A DNA stretch of 64,000 bases, taken from Chryseobacterium turcicum (GTDB lineage Bacteria > Bacteroidota > Bacteroidia > Flavobacteriales > Weeksellaceae). Under the pieces are notes generated by a model. It was not told the DNA's origin, searched no databases, and was given only the letters and a program-made list of their open reading frames with translations. This document shows positions 59,024-64,000 of the stretch, one piece after another; position 1 is the first letter of the stretch, and the number at the start of each line of letters is the position of its first letter. Made by a program: the position numbers and the translations under genes. The DNA lies in NCBI RefSeq assembly GCF_021010565.1, contig NZ_JAJNAY010000002.1, forward strand, positions 992,001 through 1,056,000, written 5' to 3'.

Positions 59024-60352
59024 TTATTTCTTGATTACTTTATGCTTAAACTGAGCACCTCCATCTAATGTAACATCCAGCAAATACGTTCCTGAAGGAT
59101 AAGCAGTAAGATTGATTTTGGAATCTTTGACTTCATTTAATTTTCTTCCGTCTAAAGAATAAATAACAATCGTTTTTACTTTTTTATCAGACTTAATATT
59201 GACAAAATCAGCTGTAGGATTAGGGTAAACAGAAACATCAACCGTTGATACATCTTTTACAGACAAAAACTGATTAGAACTTTGCATATACATAGAAAGT
59301 ACAATTCTTCCGTCTTGCCCGTTGAAAACTGCAGTCGGAACCTCATATTTTATAGTATGACTTCCCGCAGAAAGTGATGCTGCGGTAAAACTTCTGATAG
59401 GTACAGAATCTCCGGGACACCAATTATTCCAAGAGGTCCACCAAGATTGGTTTTGTGCGTTTGCTCCATAAATACCATTTCCCTGTGTGTTGTACATTCG
59501 GTAGGGCTCGCAAGATTTTCCACCGGGAGTAAAGGTTAAAACCTGAGCATTGTCTAAAGAAATAAAGTTCTGCCTTCTCACATACTCCTCTCCTCCCGAA
59601 CCAGCACCATGCGGTGTAGTAACAACAAAGAATTTGGCATTATCGGTACTTTGGTTCAGAGAAAAATTCACCAATCTTACTGTTTGACCTGCTTGGTCTG
59701 TATTATTGTAATTATTAAGTTCATTTGAATCTAATAATGGAAGTAAATTATTATAAGAAGTTGTAATTGCAGGGTCATTAGAAGTAACAAAATCAAGTGT
59801 TCCTGCAAAAACATCATTTCTTCCAGAGCAACCTGCAACCTGAGTATTGGCAGCATAAGGAACACCAAAAACATCAAGCTCTACATACATATCGTAAGTA
59901 TTTCTTAAAGCAGTATTACTGAAAACACTATATAAATTATCAACTGCATACGTATAAGGAACTGATGTAGGAGAAATATTTTTATTCATAAACGGTGTAA
60001 TGTATCTTCCAATTTCAATTCTTTTCACTTCGGTATCACTTAAAGTATAAGTCGCTTGATTTTTTGGAACTAAAGCCAAATGCACTCCTCCAATTCTATC
60101 ATAATTATCACATAAAGCTCCAATGGTAACATTCATGGTAATTTTATTCTGAAAAGAATTCAGCTCGGCATCCGTTAATTTTTTCGCATATCTGTAATTA
60201 GCAAGCCTTATTGTATTGGCAGGAACCGGATTGGAAACATTTGCAGCGTAACCATCATAAAAAACGATTTGCGAAAATACATTGATGTTTGTCTGAGCCT
60301 GCATTTTGAAAAGCCCTGTGAATACCAATAAAGGAAGTAGAATTTTTTTCAT
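59024..60352 (-). CDS. PNGase F-like glycopeptide amidase with T9SS type A domain
   Basis: 442 residues. A signal peptide ends at MQAQ (20). Residues about 22-355 resemble the two jelly-roll domains of PNGase F, which cuts the amide bond between Asn and N-linked glycans. Matches by eye to the Elizabethkingia enzyme: CDNYDR with D85 (its D60), DMYVELD with E158 (its E118), GGEEYVRRQ with E256 (its E206), EIGRYITPFM, and a C-terminal-domain stretch SWNNWCPGDSVPIR. All three active-site acids are therefore plausible. The last 75 residues (VSVYPNPTADFVNIKSDKKV, YSLDGRKLNEVKD) are a T9SS type A domain, absent from the classical enzyme. Confidence 0.85.
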   Translation of the reverse strand: MKKILLPLLVFTGLFKMQAQTNINVFSQIVFYDGYAANVSNPVPANTIRLANYRYAKKLTDAELNSFQNKITMNVTIGALCDNYDRIGGVHLALVPKNQATYTLSDTEVKRIEIGRYITPFMNKNISPTSVPYTYAVDNLYSVFSNTALRNTYDMYVELDVFGVPYAANTQVAGCSGRNDVFAGTLDFVTSNDPAITTSYNNLLPLLDSNELNNYNNTDQAGQTVRLVNFSLNQSTDNAKFFVVTTPHGAGSGGEEYVRRQNFISLDNAQVLTFTPGGKSCEPYRMYNTQGNGIYGANAQNQSWWTSWNNWCPGDSVPIRSFTAASLSAGSHTIKYEVPTAVFNGQDGRIVLSMYMQSSNQFLSVKDVSTVDVSVYPNPTADFVNIKSDKKVKTIVIYSLDGRKLNEVKDSKINLTAYPSGTYLLDVTLDGGAQFKHKVIKK

Positions 60353-60592
60353 TTTAAAAATTATATTTTTTGATTTCGCACCAAAAATAACAATTAAAAC
60401 AACACCAAAACCATTTAAAGCACCTGATGAGTATCAATAAATTACAGTTTCTTTAAAATAAATCAAAATTTAATAAAAATAAAACCAAAGTAATAGCAGT
60501 TTACCATTTTATTAAATCATCAACCTTGACCATCATGAGCATAACCTAAGCATAAAAGAATCACCTTCTAAATATTCTTCATACAAAACAAA

Positions 60593-60620
60593 AAAGACTG
60601 CTTCTTTCGAAACAGTCTTT
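60593..60620 (-). terminator. Terminator after psd
   Basis: 12-bp stem AAAGACTGCTTC/GAAACAGTCTTT (one mismatch), loop TTTC, T-tract on the minus strand. Confidence 0.85.
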
Positions 60621-60638
60621 ATATATTTTGATTAAATA

Positions 60639-61292
60639 TTAATCTTTCATTTTAGCAATCACATCGATTCCGCCTTTAGTAATATCACCTATTTTACAGA
60701 TAATTTCGGTATCAAGTGGCAAGAAAACATCCATTCTTGAACCGAATTTAATGAACCCGAATTCATGTCCTGCTTTTGCATTGTCTCCAGGATTACAATA
60801 GAAAACAATTCTTCTTGCTACATATCCTGCAATTTGTCTGAACACTACTTTATGATTGGTTAAGCTTTGTACCGCAACAGTCGTTCTTTCGTTTTCTGTA
60901 GACGACTTTTCGTGCCAAGCCACCAAATATTTTCCTGGATGATATTTTTTATAAATAACCTCCCCAGAAACCGGATATCTACAAATATGAACATTTAATG
61001 GAGACATAAAAATAGAAACCTGAATTGCTTTACCTTTGATAAACTCATCTTCTTCTACTTCTTTAATCATTACTACCTTTCCGTCTACCGGAGCAATTAC
61101 ATTCTCTACATGATCTAAAATATCACGGTTTGGAACTCTAAAGAACCAAAATACCAAACTGTAAATAACTAATAAAGGTACAATGATCAAAAGTGACCAC
61201 ATTTCGAGAAAATAAATAGATGCCGCTGCAATAATTGCGAAAAGTATAGTTGCTACCGTAATGGTTCCTTTCGACTCTTTATGTAATTTCAT
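60639..61292 (-). CDS. psd: Phosphatidylserine decarboxylase family protein
   Basis: 217 residues. Makes phosphatidylethanolamine from phosphatidylserine in the inner membrane; the enzyme cuts itself to create a pyruvoyl group. Two N-terminal hydrophobic helices (about 10-55) precede the catalytic region: PVDGKVVMIKEVEEDEF, VSIFMSPLNVHICRYPVSGE with the active His, and the self-cleavage Gly-Ser near residue 183 in GFIKFGSRMDVFLP. This is the shorter, archaeal-like class. It follows cdsA with a 63-bp gap, a logical order because CdsA makes the CDP-diacylglycerol needed earlier. Confidence 0.93.
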   Translation of the reverse strand: MKLHKESKGTITVATILFAIIAAASIYFLEMWSLLIIVPLLVIYSLVFWFFRVPNRDILDHVENVIAPVDGKVVMIKEVEEDEFIKGKAIQVSIFMSPLNVHICRYPVSGEVIYKKYHPGKYLVAWHEKSSTENERTTVAVQSLTNHKVVFRQIAGYVARRIVFYCNPGDNAKAGHEFGFIKFGSRMDVFLPLDTEIICKIGDITKGGIDVIAKMKD

Positions 61293-61355
61293 AATGATAG
61301 TAATTGTTGTTTGTTATGGTCTACACGCTTTGTGAAGCATAACAATAATATAAGT

Positions 61356-62228
61356 TTAAATAAATTTTTCTAAAATAAAGTACAAATATACGACAGGAAC
61401 GCAGATTAAAAAACTATCAAGCCTATCTAATACGCCACCGTGCCCCGGAATGATGTTTCCGCTGTCTTTTACCCCAAAATTTCTTTTCAGCTGGCTTTCT
61501 ACCAAATCTCCCAAAGGCGCGAATGCTGCAATTAGAAAGCCTACAACCATCCAGTTTCCACGAAGCTGCGGTTGATACTGCTCTACAAAATAAGACAATA
61601 CTAATGTTAAAACAACACCACCAATATAACCTTCCCAGGTTTTTTTAGGTGAAATTGTAGGAGCCATTTTATGTTTTCCAAAGAATTTCCCGACAAGATA
61701 GGCAAAGGTATCGCTGCTCCAAATCAGAATAAATAAGAAAATAACTTCCAGTGAAAACGTATTGTCAATAGAAGAATATTTAGGCAAACCTAAAGCAAAA
61801 GAAAACGGTAGTGCGACATAGATTACGGTAAAAATAAGTTTTCCGCTGTCGATGTACAGTTCGTTTGAGAATTTAAAAAGTGTAATTACGGCAATAAGCG
61901 TTAATGAAATTGCCAAGATTTCCGACAGTCTGAAGTCAAAATAAAACCCATGCTGAAAGTATCTTTTAGAGAAAACATAGAAGATAAAGAGTACGAGCGG
62001 AAATACGACCCATTTTTCATAGCCATCTCCGAATTTCATAATTTTCATACATTCCCATGTTCCAACCAATAAAAGAAAGGTGATTAAGCCATAATACAAA
62101 TATTGCTGCTGAACGAGCCCCGGAGAAACCGAGTCTAAGAGCTGTGCTCCAAAAGGTGTTGCACAAAGAAATATGACGGCTACGTAGACCAGCCCTGAAA
62201 TTGTTCTCTGAATAAGGTTTTTGTCCAA
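61356..62228 (-). CDS. cdsA: Phosphatidate cytidylyltransferase
   Basis: 290 residues. Makes CDP-diacylglycerol, the precursor of all phospholipids. At least seven hydrophobic helices. The C-terminal signature of the family is present: SPKKTWEGYIGGVVLTL and GDLVESQLKRNFGVKDSGNI, ending in PGHGGVLDRLDSFL, with the conserved acidic and basic residues. The reading frame has no ATG near its 5' end: the start is TTG at 62228, with an in-frame stop just upstream (that of the preceding gene, 24 bp away). Placed between the LUD gene and psd on one strand. Confidence 0.95.
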   Translation of the reverse strand: MDKNLIQRTISGLVYVAVIFLCATPFGAQLLDSVSPGLVQQQYLYYGLITFLLLVGTWECMKIMKFGDGYEKWVVFPLVLFIFYVFSKRYFQHGFYFDFRLSEILAISLTLIAVITLFKFSNELYIDSGKLIFTVIYVALPFSFALGLPKYSSIDNTFSLEVIFLFILIWSSDTFAYLVGKFFGKHKMAPTISPKKTWEGYIGGVVLTLVLSYFVEQYQPQLRGNWMVVGFLIAAFAPLGDLVESQLKRNFGVKDSGNIIPGHGGVLDRLDSFLICVPVVYLYFILEKFI

Positions 62229-62252
62229 AATATAAAAATTTAGAAAGCGATG

Positions 62253-62834
62253 CTAATCCTCTATTAAGAGTAAAAATAGCTTCGTATTATTGTTTGCAGC
62301 AGCATCCAGCTTAGAGTGGTTTCCGCTGATTGAAGTAAGGTTTTTGATATTTCCGGTACGTTTTATCTTCCCCATTGCGTCATTAAGGTTATTGACAATC
62401 TGAGAGACGTTTGCCATAATAATAATTTTACCCGGAAGTCTTGAAGAATGATAGTGCAGGATGTTATTGTGCGACAACATAATTCTGCCATCGTACGCAA
62501 TAAGATATTCGCATGAGATAAAAGCGGCATCATTACCCGATTCCAACTCTGGAGTATTGTTTGTTTTTATTACATTCAAAAAACCCTGAAGATCTTTATC
62601 ACAGCAAAACACAGAGGTAATACCCTCGATTTTCAAAATCTGGTTTAAGGTCTGCAATGCTTCTGCTTCATCGGCACAATAGTTGAAAAAGCCACCAGAA
62701 TGCGTAAATAATTGCGCAAACTTGTAGTCGAGATCTGCATTTTTCAGCGAATCTCCAAGCTTTTCCAGACTCTGCTTCGTATCTTCTTCGGGCTGGTTGG
62801 TTAGTTTGCTTACAATTCTTTTAAATAAACTCAA
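62253..62834 (-). CDS. LUD domain protein (LutC-like, lactate utilization family)
   Basis: 193 residues. LUD domains occur in LutB/LutC of lactate oxidation and in many orphan proteins of unknown role. Here the domain (about 40-192) contains GGFFNYCADEAEALQTLNQI, ITSVFCCDKDLQGFL, ISCEYLIAYDGRIMLSHNNI and the C-terminal KRTGNIKNLTSISG. LutA and LutB are not adjacent, so lactate use is not supported. No in-frame ATG lies near the start; TTG at 62834 is the best start, after a stop in frame. It sits between ftsH and cdsA, as often in flavobacteria, and has its own -7 box. Confidence 0.88.
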   Translation of the reverse strand: MSLFKRIVSKLTNQPEEDTKQSLEKLGDSLKNADLDYKFAQLFTHSGGFFNYCADEAEALQTLNQILKIEGITSVFCCDKDLQGFLNVIKTNNTPELESGNDAAFISCEYLIAYDGRIMLSHNNILHYHSSRLPGKIIIMANVSQIVNNLNDAMGKIKRTGNIKNLTSISGNHSKLDAAANNNTKLFLLLIED

Positions 62835-62861
62835 CTTAGTATATTTTTAGTCAACTTAATA

Positions 62862-62869
62862 CAAAAATA
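62862..62869 (-). promoter_or_regulatory. -7 box of LUD gene
   Basis: TATTTTTG on the minus strand, 27 nt upstream of the TTG start at 62834. Confidence 0.5.
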
Positions 62870-62918
62870 GAAAATATAATTATAATCCGTCTAAGAATAT
62901 AGTTTAAATAACAAAAAA

Positions 62919-62943
62919 CCCGACAAATAGATTATTCGCCGGG
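62919..62943 (-). terminator. Terminator after ftsH
   Basis: CCCG and AAT arms pair with CGGG and ATT around two A-C mismatches; T6 follows on the minus strand. Confidence 0.6.
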
Positions 62944-62970
62944 AGTTATTTTAAATCCTATTAGGATATT

Positions 62971-64000
62971 TTAGATCTGAGTAGAACTTTCAGGAGCTTG
63001 AATTTCACTGTCCTTCACTTCTTCTTCGATTGGCTGCTCTTCTTTTTCAACAATAGGGATTGTATTGGTTACCGGTTTTTCTGTCAATTCCGGGTCCCAA
63101 GCTCTTTTGCCGAAGATATCTTCAAGATCTTCACGGAAGATAACCTCTTTCTCTAACAGTTTATTTGCTAAAGCATTCAATTTATCTTTATTCTCCGTAA
63201 GAATTCTTACCGCTCTCTCGTATTGGTTTTCGATTATACCTTTAATTTCGGCATCAATCTTAGAAGCTGTTGCTTCAGAATAAGGCTTACCAAAATTGTA
63301 TTCAGACTGACCTGAACTATCGTAGTAAGAAATATTTCCAATATTTGGGCTCAATCCGTAGATGGTTACCATCGCCTGAGCTCTTTTTGTTACCGTTTCA
63401 AGATCAGAAAGGGCACCTGTAGAGATATTATCAAAGATTACCTGCTCTGCAGCTCTTCCTCCTAAAGTAGCACACATTTCGTCTAGCATCTGCTCAGTCG
63501 TAGACAATTGTCTTTCTTCCGGAAGATACCATGCTGCTCCTAAAGATTTCCCTCTCGGAACAATCGTTACTTTAAGAAGCGGTGAAGCGTGCTCTACCAA
63601 CCAAGAAATTGTCGCGTGACCTGCTTCGTGGAAGGCTACTCTTCTTTTCTCAGAAGGCTTGATTGCCATATTTTTCTTTTCAAGACCACCAATAATTCTG
63701 TCTACTGCATCAAGGAAATCTTGTTTAGTAACCGATTCGTGGCTGTTTCTCGCTGCAATAAGTGCAGCTTCGTTACAAACATTGGCAATATCTGCTCCAC
63801 TGAAACCAGGGGTTTGCTTCGATAAAAACTCTCTGTCTATATTGTCGTCTAATTTGATTTTCTTTAAATGAACATCAAAAATCTCTCTTCTTTCATGCAA
63901 TTCTGGAAGGTCAACATAAACTGAACGGTCAAAACGACCCGCTCTCATTAATGCTTTATCTAAAATATCTGCTCTGTTGGTCGCTGCCATTACGATAACG
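62971..64000 (-). CDS. ftsH: ATP-dependent zinc metalloprotease FtsH, N-terminal part outside window
   Basis: The frame stays open to the last base, so only the C-terminal 343 residues are seen. FtsH is a membrane-bound hexameric AAA protease that degrades misfolded membrane proteins and regulators. The visible part starts within the ATPase domain, near the second region of homology (MAATNRADILDKALMRAGRF, then HERREIFDVHLKKI), and runs through the M41 protease with the zinc motif HEAGHATISWL, the LGAAWYLPEERQ and LGGRAAEQVIFDNISTGA segments and the third ligand Asp in LSDLETVTKRAQ. The tail is acidic. Confidence 0.98.
   Translation of the reverse strand, partial: VIVMAATNRADILDKALMRAGRFDRSVYVDLPELHERREIFDVHLKKIKLDDNIDREFLSKQTPGFSGADIANVCNEAALIAARNSHESVTKQDFLDAVDRIIGGLEKKNMAIKPSEKRRVAFHEAGHATISWLVEHASPLLKVTIVPRGKSLGAAWYLPEERQLSTTEQMLDEMCATLGGRAAEQVIFDNISTGALSDLETVTKRAQAMVTIYGLSPNIGNISYYDSSGQSEYNFGKPYSEATASKIDAEIKGIIENQYERAVRILTENKDKLNALANKLLEKEVIFREDLEDIFGKRAWDPELTEKPVTNTIPIVEKEEQPIEEEVKDSEIQAPESSTQI

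Noticed and set aside
1..64000. tRNA, rRNA, CRISPR arrays, prophage or IS elements
   Set aside because: No cloverleaf-like sequences, regular spaced repeats, transposases or integrases were seen in either strand by eye.

Overview
The window is a chromosome segment from a member of the Bacteroidota, class Flavobacteriia, most like Chryseobacterium and relatives (Weeksellaceae). The grounds are low G+C by eye, Bacteroidota-type promoters (TAnnTTTG -7 boxes, no clear Shine-Dalgarno sequences), type IX secretion (T9SS) cargo with type A and type B C-terminal domains, TonB-dependent receptors, lipoproteins with acidic residues after the lipobox Cys, exosortase F, a Rho factor with a long Q/N-rich insert, and a PNGase F relative. 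No rRNA, tRNA, CRISPR array, prophage or insertion sequence was recognised.

Layout. 1-1.4 kb: end of a surface-polysaccharide locus (GT4 glycosyltransferase, hexapeptide acyltransferase). 1.5-5 kb: carbonic anhydrase, small secreted protein, SulP transporter, second carbonic anhydrase; a probable bicarbonate module. 5-11 kb, minus strand: pth, two related lipoproteins, mfd. 11-18 kb: a lipoprotein, a T9SS propeller-like protein, a Lys-rich repeat protein, a GH3-family enzyme, two paralogous small lipoproteins, an MFS transporter. 18-29.6 kb: four large T9SS type B proteins in two pairs, split by dnaB and rnhA. 29.9-33.6 kb, minus: a DUF6702-like protein, a LOG-family protein, a MurU-like nucleotidyltransferase, a RapZ-C protein and an AmgK-like kinase, the last four looking like cell-wall recycling. 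33.6-35 kb: exosortase XrtF, its partner, and a repeat-rich gap with a candidate structured RNA. 35-45 kb, minus: CDF transporter, asd, a small membrane protein, a TonB receptor, then nadC, a YhcG-type nuclease, nadB and a nitroreductase. 45-51.5 kb: TonB receptor, surface lipoprotein and divergent secreted nuclease-like enzyme. 51.6-64 kb: housekeeping (sodA, rho, M28 peptidase, MsbA-like ABC exporter) ending in an ftsH/LUD/cdsA/psd cluster, with a PNGase F-like T9SS protein in between.

Most of the window is ordinary chromosome. The points most worth following are the constant 4-nt spacing between -7 box and ATG at five genes (likely leaderless transcripts), the mosaic relationship among the four T9SS type B proteins, the Flavo-1-like RNA, the PNGase F homologue with its catalytic acids apparently kept, an apparently orphan exosortase F pair, the carbonic anhydrase/SulP cluster, and the TonB/DUF5689/nuclease locus. 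All family assignments come from reading motifs without database searches.
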